Part shown: positions 7,870 through 16,663 of the stretch, piece by piece
Position numbering within the stretch: position 1 is the stretch's first letter
How the letters are laid out: every line of letters begins with the position of its first letter
Assembly (NCBI GenBank): GCA_965199185.1
Contig: CBDAQW010000031.1
Span: 1 to 64,000 of the forward strand
DNA length: 64,000 bases
From: Endozoicomonas sp965199185
GTDB taxonomy: Bacteria > Pseudomonadota > Gammaproteobacteria > Pseudomonadales > Endozoicomonadaceae
Reading direction: 5' to 3'
Translations under genes and position numbers: made by a program
The notes under the pieces: model-generated
Seen by the model: the letters and a program-made list of their open reading frames with translations, nothing else
Databases searched by the model: none
Told to the model about the DNA's origin: nothing

Positions 7870-9780
7870 TCAGACCTGCGAGCCGGCTTCCAGCGTTTCC
7901 AACTCTTCAAGCGCTTCCATCCAATGGTCCTCGGTTTCACTGGCCTGCTGTTTTAAGCTGATCTGCTGATCCAATAAGGTTTTCAGTGTATCTTTTGCTG
8001 AGTCTGCATAAATATCAGGATCCGCAAGGGCTGCTTCTACGCCTGACAATTGCTCCTGAAGCTTTTCCAACGCAGCCTCAAGCTTATGAACTTTTTGCTT
8101 CGCCGGGCGAAGCATTTTTCTGCGCTCTGCTTCTAACCGCTTCTGCTCTTTTCGTTGCTGTGCTGAATACTCAGACGGTTCTCTAATGGTTTTCTGCTCG
8201 TTACGCTCCTGCTGTCGTTGTTGTATCAACCAGTCGCTATAATCATCCAGATCGCCTTGATAAGTTTCCATACCACCGTCATGAACAAGAAACAGTTCAT
8301 CTGTCGTGCTTTTAATCAGATTTCTGTCGTGCGATACCAGAATCATTGCACCTTCAAACGACTGCAAAGCCAGAGTCAGAGCCAGGCGCATATCGAGATC
8401 AAGGTGGTTGGTGGGTTCATCCAACAACAGTAGATTGGGTTTTTGCCAGCCAATAATCGCCAAAGCAAGGCGCGCTTTTTCACCGCCAGAAAAGCCCTCG
8501 GTTTTATCCAGTGCTTTATCACCATGAAAACCAAAACCACCCAAAAAGTTTCTTAACTCCTGCTCTCTGGCTTCAGGAGATAATCTTTGTAAATGCAACA
8601 ATGGACTGGCCTGCGGATCGATACTTTCCAGCTGATGCTGAGCGAAATAGCCTATACTGAGGTGCTCGCCTTTATGCATCTTGCCTGAAATCAATGGCAA
8701 CTCTCCGGCCAGAGATCGAATCAATGTTGATTTACCTGCACCGTTAGCACCCAGTAAACCAATGCGACTGCCCGGCAAAATACTCATTTTCAGTTTGAGT
8801 AATGTTTTGTCCTTATAGCCCAGTTCGGCTTTTTCCAGAGTCAGTAGAGGTGAAGACATTTTATCAGCTTCAGGAAAGCTGAAGGAGAAAGGAGAATCTA
8901 CATGCGCTGGTGCAATGTCTTCCAGCCTTGCCAAGGCTTTTAAACGACTCTGAGCCTGTTTTGCTTTGGTGGCTTTTGCACGGAAGCGCTCAACAAAACG
9001 CTCCATATGAGCGCGTTGTTTCTGTTGTTTCTCAAACGCAGCCTGTTGTTGTTGCAATCGCTCTGCCCGCATTCTTTCAAAAGCGGAGTAGTTGCCTTTG
9101 TATTCATTCAGACGCTGATGCTCAATATGCAAAGTGTATTGGCTGACAGCATCGAGAAAATCCCGGTCGTGAGAAATCACCAGCAATGTGCCGGTGTAGC
9201 GTTGCAGGTAACCTTCCAACCAGACAATGGCATCAAGATCGAGGTGGTTGGTTGGCTCATCCAACAGCATAATGTCAGAAGGGCACATCAGCGTTTTGGC
9301 AAGATTCAGGCGCATCCGCCAGCCACCAGAAAAGTCCCGAACATTTTTCCCCAGTTCCTGGTGGCTGAAGCCTAAACCATGTAGTAATTGCTCTGCTCGG
9401 GAACGAGCGGTATACCCGTCAGCCAGTAGCAACTGTTCATGTAACTCTGCCAGGCGTTCATGCTTATTCCCTGCTTCAGCGGCGGCCATATTCTGTTCAA
9501 TGGTTCGCAACTGCTGATCACCATCGAGAACATACTCAACAGCATTACGATCCAGCGCATCAATTTCCTGAGCCATATGTGCCAGGCCACGCCCCACATC
9601 AAAAGACAGATTGCCTTTATCAGGATGCAGGCCGCCTGTGAGCATAGCGAGCAAGCTGGACTTGCCACACCCGTTAGCACCAACAAGACCCACATGCTGA
9701 CCCGCGTGAATGGTTGCGCTGGCATCTTCGAGAAGGACTTTACCAGACCTGAGTAAACTAACTGAGCTTAATGTAATCAT
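7870..9780 (-). CDS. yheS: ABC-F family ATPase, YheS-like
   Basis: This 636-residue protein has two ATP-binding cassettes and no membrane segment, as in ABC-F translation factors. Cassette one has Walker A GANGCGKSS near residue 31, signature FSGGWRMRL and Walker B LLDEPTNHLD; cassette two has GANGAGKST, FSGGEKARL and LLDEPTNHLD. Between them is the charged linker that reaches toward the peptidyl-transferase centre in relatives. A coiled, lysine-rich C-terminal extension (about residues 510-636) matches YheS rather than EttA. ABC-F proteins act on stalled or initiating ribosomes. The start at 9780 (MITLSSVSLL) matches the family; two upstream in-frame starts add only nine residues. Confidence 0.88.
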   Translation of the reverse strand: MITLSSVSLLRSGKVLLEDASATIHAGQHVGLVGANGCGKSSLLAMLTGGLHPDKGNLSFDVGRGLAHMAQEIDALDRNAVEYVLDGDQQLRTIEQNMAAAEAGNKHERLAELHEQLLLADGYTARSRAEQLLHGLGFSHQELGKNVRDFSGGWRMRLNLAKTLMCPSDIMLLDEPTNHLDLDAIVWLEGYLQRYTGTLLVISHDRDFLDAVSQYTLHIEHQRLNEYKGNYSAFERMRAERLQQQQAAFEKQQKQRAHMERFVERFRAKATKAKQAQSRLKALARLEDIAPAHVDSPFSFSFPEADKMSSPLLTLEKAELGYKDKTLLKLKMSILPGSRIGLLGANGAGKSTLIRSLAGELPLISGKMHKGEHLSIGYFAQHQLESIDPQASPLLHLQRLSPEAREQELRNFLGGFGFHGDKALDKTEGFSGGEKARLALAIIGWQKPNLLLLDEPTNHLDLDMRLALTLALQSFEGAMILVSHDRNLIKSTTDELFLVHDGGMETYQGDLDDYSDWLIQQRQQERNEQKTIREPSEYSAQQRKEQKRLEAERRKMLRPAKQKVHKLEAALEKLQEQLSGVEAALADPDIYADSAKDTLKTLLDQQISLKQQASETEDHWMEALEELETLEAGSQV

Positions 9781-9912
9781 GGCAGGCATTATAAGCCTCG
9801 GAAGCATTGAGTCGACTTTTAATTAGAAATTTGATACTGAGAACTGGATATCAGAAGCTGGAATTTATGGTCGGGGAAAAGCGATTAAACGGTATTGGGT
9901 TTTGAAATAAAC

Positions 9913-9931
9913 CGGGGGGAGTATCCCCCCG
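9913..9931 (-). terminator. Terminator of the algP-like gene
   Basis: A seven-pair GC stem (CGGGGGG / CCCCCCG) with a five-base loop lies 29 bp after the algP stop; the minus-strand downstream sequence is GGTTTATTTC, only moderately T-rich. Confidence 0.65.
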
Positions 9932-9959
9932 AACTCAATGCTGAAAACAACTGGCCAGC

Positions 9960-10418
9960 TTATTTTTTAACAGCAGCTTTGCGCTTGGTAGTACGCTTTA
10001 CAGGTTTCTTCGCGGCTACCTTCTTTTTAGCTACTGGCTTCTTTTTAGCAGCTACTTTCTTAACTGCTACTTTCTTCTTCGCTACTGGCTTTTTCTTGGC
10101 AGCAACTTTCTTTTTAGCAGCAGCGGCCTTTTTCTTGGCTGCAGCAGCTTTCTTTTTAGCGGCAGCAGCAGCCTTCTTCTTGGCAGCGGCGGCTTTCTTC
10201 TTCTCAGCAGCGGCCTTCTTAGCAGCAGCAGCTTTGGCTTTTTTGAGACCAGCTTTGGCTTTTTCTAACGACTTCTTAAGCCCTTCGATCTCTTTCATCA
10301 GCTTGGCTACAGCGCTATCTACTTTTTTAGCAGGCTTCTTAGCTGGCGTTTTCTTTTTAACAGCAGTTTTTTTAGCAGCTGGTTTACTTTTCGCTGCAGG
10401 CTTCCTTGTCGCAGGCAT
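9960..10418 (-). CDS. algP: Histone H1-like protein, AlgP family
   Basis: The 152-residue protein is a lysine/alanine repeat protein. A short N-terminal KPAAK-type segment is followed by a helical stretch with normal composition (VDSAVAKLMKEIEGLKKSLE, residues 34-53) and then a long low-complexity tail of KKKAAAA, KKKPVA and KKKVAA units ending KRTTKRKAAVKK. AlgP binds DNA and affects alginate gene expression in Pseudomonas. The order algP, FKBP isomerase, algQ is the one found in P. aeruginosa, which supports the call. The repeat tract is likely to vary in length between strains. GAGGG lies ten bases before the ATG. The opposite strand is also open because of the repeat structure, but that frame is not a gene. 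Confidence 0.85.
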   Translation of the reverse strand: MPATRKPAAKSKPAAKKTAVKKKTPAKKPAKKVDSAVAKLMKEIEGLKKSLEKAKAGLKKAKAAAAKKAAAEKKKAAAAKKKAAAAAKKKAAAAKKKAAAAKKKVAAKKKPVAKKKVAVKKVAAKKKPVAKKKVAAKKPVKRTTKRKAAVKK

Positions 10419-10808
10419 CGGGTCGTCCCTCAGTTGTTTTAATCAATCTACATGTAGTACATCGTTATAAAAACTAAATAGTTTATATCTAGCTTCTATA
10501 TTTAAGAAAATAGAGTGCATATTCCTTGACTGCAAATTTTTTTATTACTTTTCTAAGTTTTTTTTCAAATTTTCAATTCGGAAAATAGCTTTTCAAACAT
10601 TCAAAAAACCTTCTTTATGTAAATAACCTTTAAAAAAAGGGTTTTTTTGATCAGTAGAATAAAAAACAAAACTTGATAAATATCTCCCTTTGTTGAACCA
10701 TTCTATGAAGAAATGAAAAGCAGATTTATCCTGTTTTCAGGTTGACTGACTTTAGATTTACAGACAAAACTGAACTACTCGGTATTTTTTGGACGGAAGA
10801 ACAACACC
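10419..10808. other. Divergent promoter region between algP and the FKBP gene
   Basis: This 390-bp gap is very AT-rich, with long T and A tracts (for example 10540-10580 and 10630-10680) that suggest bent DNA and room for nucleoid proteins. It separates two divergently transcribed genes. No RNA gene or clear operator was seen. Confidence 0.4.
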
Positions 10809-11486
10809 ATGAGATTAAAACTATTTATTGGATTTACCTTGATCAGCTGCTCTCTGAGTGTAACTGCCAACCTGGAAACAGAGCCTGAAATACTCAGCTA
10901 CAGCCTCGGAGCACGCCTTGCTGAAAAGATAAAGCTGTTTGACAACATTAATCAGGAAGCCCTTTATCAGGGGATCAGGGATGTACTCGAAGAACGAGAG
11001 TTGCAGATCACCTCTGAAGAGATACAAAAAAACATTGCCATTGCCAATTCACTCCAGCAAAAAAAACATCAGTTTATTCGTAATCAGGCAATATCTGAAG
11101 GGCTTTTAAAAAGCGAAGCTTTTCTGATAGAAAATAACAAAAAACCAGGCATCGTTTCTTTAAAAAGTGGTTTGCAATACCGGGTATTAAAAGAAGGCAC
11201 AGGGCCAAAACCCACTCTCTCCGACACGGTGATCGTACACTATGAAGGTCGTTTACTGGATGGTAGCCTCTTTGACAGTTCGCACTCTCGCCAAAAGCCT
11301 GCCAGATTTCAGCTTAATCGCCTAATTCCAGGATGGGCAGAGGGGTTACAGGAGATGCCTGAAGGTTCTGTCTGGGAATTTTATATTCCACCCTCATTAG
11401 CTTATGGAGAGTATGGCGTTCCGGGAAAAATAGGCCCCAACGAAGCATTATTTTTTAAAGTTGAGCTGCAATCGGTTATTAAATAG
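10809..11486 (+). CDS. Periplasmic FKBP-type peptidyl-prolyl isomerase
   Basis: The 225-residue product has a signal peptide (MRLKLFIGFTLISCSLSVTA), an N-terminal helical dimerisation domain (about residues 25-100) and a C-terminal FKBP domain (about 118-225) with VIVHYEGRLLDGSLFDSS, the LIPGWAEGLQEMPEGSVWEF stretch and a PSLAYGEYG loop. This is the Mip/FkpA/FklB layout: a dimeric periplasmic prolyl isomerase and chaperone. In Legionella the relative Mip helps infection, but a housekeeping folding role is equally likely. Its place between algP and algQ is conserved in Pseudomonas. A weak hairpin (11509-11530) follows the stop. Confidence 0.9.
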   Translation: MRLKLFIGFTLISCSLSVTANLETEPEILSYSLGARLAEKIKLFDNINQEALYQGIRDVLEERELQITSEEIQKNIAIANSLQQKKHQFIRNQAISEGLLKSEAFLIENNKKPGIVSLKSGLQYRVLKEGTGPKPTLSDTVIVHYEGRLLDGSLFDSSHSRQKPARFQLNRLIPGWAEGLQEMPEGSVWEFYIPPSLAYGEYGVPGKIGPNEALFFKVELQSVIK

Positions 11487-11653
11487 CACCTGAAATGAAC
11501 ACTCTGCAGATTGCGATGACTGTCGCAATCCCAGAGCTCTTTGTTGGATAGTGTCAGGAAATTCTCTGTTTCATTCACCGCAGACATTGCAAAATCAAGT
11601 TTAATTCAATGCAAGTTATGCTTCGGCAAAAACAGATCATGATAATTTTCTTT

Positions 11654-12118
11654 TTACTGAACCTGCTCCCGGTGAGATTCATGAAGCCGCTCAATTAGCT
11701 GATCCTCAAGATCAAACCGTTCTTCCAGTGTTTCACCTAAGGTAGACAGAGCATCTTGAAGTTTTTGAATGTTACATAACGCCTCGCAGTTGTCATTGAA
11801 CTCCAGACAGCGTGACGTATTTTTCTCGATAGCAGGGAGCATCGACTGGGCATACTTTATTGATCCGTCATCAAAGTCTATCGCTTCCTGTATGAGTTGT
11901 TCATAAACTTCAAAGTGACCTGCAGAAACGTAATCTACGAGTAGCTGACATAATTCGTTCAGTTTTCTGGAAACCGGTCGTTTGTCGTCATCGAACTGAT
12001 CCATCCCATTAATCGAGCAGTACAGGACTATTAATTCCTGTCGCCCGTTGAGCCAGCGATCAATAATTTCAGATACACCTCCCCAACGTTCTTTGGCCGT
12101 TTTGCAACCCTCCAGCAT
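11654..12118 (-). CDS. rsd: Anti-sigma-70 regulator Rsd/AlgQ
   Basis: This 154-residue, mostly helical protein fits the Rsd/AlgQ family: an N-terminal CKTAKERWGGVSEIIDRWL helix, the LIVLYCSINGM segment and an FEVYEQLIQEA helix. Family members bind region 4 of the housekeeping sigma factor and free core RNA polymerase for alternative sigma factors; AlgQ also affects alginate and virulence genes in Pseudomonas. The start at 12118 follows an AAGAGGAA site. It converges with the FKBP gene, and the algP-FKBP-algQ grouping backs the identity. Confidence 0.88.
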   Translation of the reverse strand: MLEGCKTAKERWGGVSEIIDRWLNGRQELIVLYCSINGMDQFDDDKRPVSRKLNELCQLLVDYVSAGHFEVYEQLIQEAIDFDDGSIKYAQSMLPAIEKNTSRCLEFNDNCEALCNIQKLQDALSTLGETLEERFDLEDQLIERLHESHREQVQ

Positions 12119-12422
12119 GGCAGTTCCTCTTGGCGGTTAGATCTCTTTGCGTGCAACGGGACCTCTCAAGCGCCTGTTGTCCGGCAACTCAGGCGCTAGG
12201 TTATGACAGCGCCATTTTTGCAGCAAGCGTTTATTTTTTACACCACACTTGCTTTGAAAAAGCAAGCATTGCAGAACCTGCGTGATTTCAAAGGTTTCAC
12301 GGGGCTTCGGGGTTTTATTATATTTTTTCTCGAATAAAGATTTAATATTTAATGTGAAAAAATTATTTACAAGTTTGGAGTAATGAGCGGTTTATTCCCT
12401 TTTGAGAGTAAACCGCTACTCA
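12119..12422. other. Intergenic region with a hairpin after gshA
   Basis: This 304-bp gap between rsd and gshA (both minus strand) holds the rsd promoter region and, at 12386-12416, a hairpin with AGCGGTTTA and TAAACCGCT arms just past the gshA stop. The hairpin lacks a T run. A smaller hairpin (CTTGCTTTGAAAAAGCAAG) lies at about 12248-12266. No gene was seen. Confidence 0.45.
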
Positions 12423-13988
12423 TTAATCGGCAGCAAAGTAGGCCTGTAGAAATTCATCAAAAGCGGTTTGTTCTTCACTTTCCCGCTGCTGCTGATCTGT
12501 TGCAGAGCGTTTTGCTACCTGCCGGAAATACGCCAGGCGTTCTTCGCTCAATGGTGAATTACTGAAGAATTCAGAATGTTCACGAGACAAAGATAGAATC
12601 AGCTCAAGGTACTCCATGTTTCGTTCTTTCATAGCGGCCAGAACCTGGGCCGAAGGTGTCAGGTCAGGATTCTTCAACTTCTCCAACTGCAAATTCAGGC
12701 TCTGAGAAAACTGATTGGTCTCATTAGACTGATCCAGTAGCCGGGCTACCGGCAGCATGTCTTCGACGATTTCGCGCCCCCAGTGTTGCAGATTTTTTGC
12801 CTGATTCCGGTGCTTTAATTCCAACCCGGGGCGGCGCCCCTCGGATACGGCCTTTGTGAAATTGGCTTCTATTTCGTCGCATTCCTGCTGATCGATAGCT
12901 GCATGGCTTTGCAAAGCACAATACACCAGAAAGACATCCTGAAAATGTGCATCACTGCTGTTCAGCCCCAATGGTTCGAAGGGATTAATATCGAGACAGC
13001 GTACTTCAATGTATTCAACCCCGTGATGACGCAATGCTGTCACTGGTTTTTCGCCGGAGCGTGCAATTCTTTTGGGTCGAATAGTGCTGTAATACTCATT
13101 CTCGATCTGTAACAGATTGGTATTCAGCTGCAGGTACTTGCCGTCTTTCTTCAAGCCTATTTTTTCATAAGCTTCGAAGGGTGTTCTGATTGCCTGCGTT
13201 AAGCTCTCCACATACTGTTCAAGTGTGTTGTAACAGATGTTAAGGGATGACTGTGCGTTGTTCGTGTACCCCAGATCACTCATGCGCAATGAGGTGGCAT
13301 AGGGCGAATACAGCGTATCTTCACCCTTTTCGGTCAAACCGTAGGTGTTGTCATCGGGCAAAAAGCTTCTGCTGATCGCAGGGGAAGCACCAAACAGATA
13401 CATTAATAGCCAGGCATAGCGACGAAAATTTCGGATAAGTGCCAGGTACCCAGCTGAGGCGCGATCTGAATTTTCTTCCTCGGCATGAGCGGGTAGTAAA
13501 TCCCAGAAATCACCGGGCAAAGAGAAGTTATAATGAATACCTGCTATCGTCTGCATGGCCTTACCATATCGGTGAGCCAGCCCTTCACGATAGACAGACT
13601 TCATTTGTCCGATATTAGAACTGCCATAACGGGCAATAGGAATGTTCTCATCACCGTCAAGACGAGCAGGCATACTGCCAGCCCAAAGATATTCATCACC
13701 GATATTCTGGCAGGTGTAACTGTGCAGCTGCTGCAAAAACGACAGAGTGTCATCAATTCGACTGTAGACCGGAGTAATAAATTCCAGCAGCGCTTCAGAG
13801 TAATCCGTCGTAATATAAGGGTGCGTCAGCGCTCTGCCCAGAGCTTCAGGATGTGATGTTTGGGCAAGTTGTGCTGATGCATTGACTCTCAGCCCCTCAC
13901 GCTCAATACCGTGACAGATGCCGCGAAGAACATGCTGGCTGACTGGTTGCTGCAGCAACTTCAGGTGATCCTGATATTGACTAGTCAA
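12423..13988 (-). CDS. gshA: Glutamate-cysteine ligase GshA
   Basis: GshA joins glutamate and cysteine in the first, rate-limiting step of glutathione synthesis. The 521-residue protein has the gamma-proteobacterial GshA marks: GIEREGLRVN near residue 28, ITTDYSEALLEFITP near 59, the LWAGSMPARLD stretch near 100, and GVEYIEVRCLDINPFEP near 322. The only start in frame before the conserved region is TTG at 13988, with a weak GGGA upstream; poor initiation would keep levels low. It stands alone, divergent from nothing, with tex next upstream on the same strand. Confidence 0.93.
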   Translation of the reverse strand: MTSQYQDHLKLLQQPVSQHVLRGICHGIEREGLRVNASAQLAQTSHPEALGRALTHPYITTDYSEALLEFITPVYSRIDDTLSFLQQLHSYTCQNIGDEYLWAGSMPARLDGDENIPIARYGSSNIGQMKSVYREGLAHRYGKAMQTIAGIHYNFSLPGDFWDLLPAHAEEENSDRASAGYLALIRNFRRYAWLLMYLFGASPAISRSFLPDDNTYGLTEKGEDTLYSPYATSLRMSDLGYTNNAQSSLNICYNTLEQYVESLTQAIRTPFEAYEKIGLKKDGKYLQLNTNLLQIENEYYSTIRPKRIARSGEKPVTALRHHGVEYIEVRCLDINPFEPLGLNSSDAHFQDVFLVYCALQSHAAIDQQECDEIEANFTKAVSEGRRPGLELKHRNQAKNLQHWGREIVEDMLPVARLLDQSNETNQFSQSLNLQLEKLKNPDLTPSAQVLAAMKERNMEYLELILSLSREHSEFFSNSPLSEERLAYFRQVAKRSATDQQQRESEEQTAFDEFLQAYFAAD

Positions 13989-14149
13989 GATAGAGTCCCG
14001 ATCTTTATGCGCAGTGTTCTGAAGAAGCCTCCAAAACAGGCTGACATATAATTATTCAACATTTGCATGGCTGATCATTTTAATGCCGGCATGCCCTGGA
14101 GGCACACCGATCTACGCCAACAATCAAGCGTTATTACTTAAAAACGCGA

Positions 14150-16498
14150 TCATTTTCGCATTTTTTTAGCGTTAGCAAAAAGATCTGCAAAGGTGCCTGC
14201 AGAATCCTGCTTCTTGCGCTGCCCTTGATTACGCTGACCGGGCTTGCCACCTTGAGGCTTATTACTAACCGTTCTTTCAGTGCGCTCTTTACGAGGCTGC
14301 TGTCGTGCATCAGCACGCTCTTCAGCTTTGTCTGACATACGCATGGAAAGGCCAATACGCTTACGTGGAATATCCACCTCCATCACTTTAACCTTAACGA
14401 TGTCACCCGCTTTTACCACTTCCCGGGGGTCTTTAACAAAGCTGTTAGACAGCGCTGAGATATGCACCAAACCATCCTGATGAACACCCACATCGACAAA
14501 AGCACCGAAGTTGGTCACGTTAGTGACAACACCTTCCAGCTCCATATTGAGTTTCAGATCGCTGATCTTTTCAACACCATCCTGGAATGCAGCGGTTTTG
14601 AATTCAGGGCGTGGATCACGACCCGGTTTATCCAATTCGGTGATGATGTCTGTCACCGTAGGTACACCAAAAGTGTCGTCTGTAAAGTCAGCAGCATTGA
14701 GTGAGTTCAGGAATGAAGTATCACCAATCAGTGCTTTCACATCACGGGAATTTTGTGCGGCAATTTTTTCGACCACCGGATAAGCTTCCGGGTGCACCGC
14801 AGAACCGTCCAGCGGGTTGTCACCATGCATAACACGCAAAAAGCCCGCTGCCTGTTCAAACGTCTTGGCACCAAAGCGGCTGACATTTTGTAAATCCTGA
14901 CGACTCTTGAAGGTGCCGTTTTCATTACGGAAGGCAACAATGTTGTCGGCCAGAGTCCGGTTCAAACCGGAAACACGCGCCAATAAAGCACTGGATGCAG
15001 TATTCACATCAACACCCACGGCGTTTACACAGTCTTCTACCACGGCTTCCAACGAGCGTGACATCTGAGTCTGGCTGACATCATGCTGATACTGACCAAC
15101 ACCAATGGCTTTAGGTTCGATCTTCACCAGCTCAGCCAGTGGGTCTTGTAGGCGACGAGCGATAGATACTGCGCCACGAATGGAAACATCCAGGTCCGGA
15201 AATTCACGAGCCGCTAGTTCAGACGCTGAATAAACCGATGCACCGGCTTCGCTGACCATGATTTTAGTCAGACCAAGTTTCGGATAACTGCGAATCAGTT
15301 CTGCTGCCAGACGATCGGTTTCACGGGATGCTGTACCGTTACCAATACTGACCAGTTCAATTTTGTGAGTAAGGCAGAGAGTCGCCAATACACCCAGCGC
15401 TTCTTTCCACTGTTTCTGCGGTGCATGCGGGTAAATCGTCGTATGTTCCACCAGCTTGCCAGTGCCATCCACTACTGCGACTTTTACACCGGTACGCAAG
15501 CCAGGGTCCAAGCCAATGGTTGGACGCAAGCCAGCCGGTGCTGCCAGCAGCAGATCTTTGAGGTTCTTGGCGAAGACTTTGATGGCTTCTTCTTCTGCCT
15601 GTTCACGAACCTGTGTCATTAATTCGGTTTCGATCTGAGTCAGCAGTTTTACCCGCCATGTCCAGCGAACTGCTTCTTTCAACCAGCCGTCAGCGGCGCG
15701 CCCCTGATCAGAGATTTCCCAGAAATCCGCTACCAGCTTTTCGCAGGGGTGAGTCTCACGACGATCTTCAGGTTCATTGGCCAAACGAATGTTTGCCTGC
15801 AAGACACCTTCATTACGACCACGGAAAATGGCTAAAGCCCGGTGTGAAGGTACATTTTTAATTGGTTCATCGTGCTCGAAGTAATCACGGAACTTCGCAC
15901 CTTCTTCCTGTTTACCTTCGATGCAGCGACTGCTCATCAGGCCGTCATTCCACAGGAAGTCACGGAGTTTACCGAGCAGTTCGGCATTTTCACTGAAACG
16001 CTCCATCAGAATATGACGGGCACCTTCCAGAGCAGCTTTTACATCAGCGACGTCTTTATCAGCATCAACAAACTGTTCAGCTTCTGTTTCAGGGTTCAGA
16101 TCGCGCTGGGTGTAGAGATTATCTGCCAGCGGCTCCAGACCGGCTTCACGAGCAATTTGTGCTTTGGTGCGACGCTTGGGTTTGTATGGCAGGTAAAGAT
16201 CTTCCAGGCGAGTTTTGGTTTCAGCAGAGCGGATGTCTTTTTCCAGTGCCGGCGTCAGTTTTTCTTGCTCAGAGATACTGTTGAGAATCACCTCGCGGCG
16301 TTCTTCCAGTTCACGCAAATAACGGAGACGCTCTTCCAGGGTCCGCAGCTGGGTATCATCCAAACCACCAGTGACTTCTTTACGATAGCGGGCAATAAAC
16401 GGAACGGTGGATCCTTCATCCAGCAAATTCACGGCACTGGTTACCTGGGCGTTATTAACACCCAGTTCATCGGCAATACGCTGAGAGATACTCTCCAT
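14150..16498 (-). CDS. tex: Transcription accessory protein Tex
   Basis: The 782-residue product has the full Tex architecture: N-terminal helical domain (IADELGVNNAQVTSAVNLLD), a YqgF/RuvC-like domain near residues 325-450 (TIGLDPGLRTGVKVAVVD), helix-hairpin-helix repeats (VGVDVNTASSALLARVSGLN) and a C-terminal S1 RNA-binding domain (GVVTNVTNFGAFVDVGVHQD, about 660-730), then a basic, disordered tail. Tex binds nucleic acid and is implicated in transcription, stress tolerance and virulence gene control. The start at 16498 agrees with the family. Confidence 0.94.
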   Translation of the reverse strand: MESISQRIADELGVNNAQVTSAVNLLDEGSTVPFIARYRKEVTGGLDDTQLRTLEERLRYLRELEERREVILNSISEQEKLTPALEKDIRSAETKTRLEDLYLPYKPKRRTKAQIAREAGLEPLADNLYTQRDLNPETEAEQFVDADKDVADVKAALEGARHILMERFSENAELLGKLRDFLWNDGLMSSRCIEGKQEEGAKFRDYFEHDEPIKNVPSHRALAIFRGRNEGVLQANIRLANEPEDRRETHPCEKLVADFWEISDQGRAADGWLKEAVRWTWRVKLLTQIETELMTQVREQAEEEAIKVFAKNLKDLLLAAPAGLRPTIGLDPGLRTGVKVAVVDGTGKLVEHTTIYPHAPQKQWKEALGVLATLCLTHKIELVSIGNGTASRETDRLAAELIRSYPKLGLTKIMVSEAGASVYSASELAAREFPDLDVSIRGAVSIARRLQDPLAELVKIEPKAIGVGQYQHDVSQTQMSRSLEAVVEDCVNAVGVDVNTASSALLARVSGLNRTLADNIVAFRNENGTFKSRQDLQNVSRFGAKTFEQAAGFLRVMHGDNPLDGSAVHPEAYPVVEKIAAQNSRDVKALIGDTSFLNSLNAADFTDDTFGVPTVTDIITELDKPGRDPRPEFKTAAFQDGVEKISDLKLNMELEGVVTNVTNFGAFVDVGVHQDGLVHISALSNSFVKDPREVVKAGDIVKVKVMEVDIPRKRIGLSMRMSDKAEERADARQQPRKERTERTVSNKPQGGKPGQRNQGQRKKQDSAGTFADLFANAKKMRK

Positions 16499-16602
16499 AC
16501 AATGTACTCGTCGTGAGATATAAATAGCGGGGGATTATAACCAGACAACCTTCAATCTCTGAAGCAGATTAAGGCGTTCGGGCGATATTTTATCCAGATA
16601 AG

Positions 16603-16630
16603 ACGAAGGAGGCTAAATAGCCTCCTTCGT
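16603..16630 (-). terminator. Terminator after pckA
   Basis: A perfect 13-pair stem (ACGAAGGAGGCTA / TAGCCTCCTTCGT) with a two-base centre lies 34 bp past the pckA stop. The minus-strand continuation (CTTATCTGG) is only mildly T-rich. Confidence 0.7.
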
Positions 16631-16663
16631 AAAGTGGTTTGGAAAAAGCTTAAATCAAAAGCA

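Noticed and set aside
9895..10470. Plus-strand Ala/Phe/Leu-rich frame of 191 codons
   Set aside because: It is the mirror of the lysine/alanine repeats of algP; the repeats keep both strands open.
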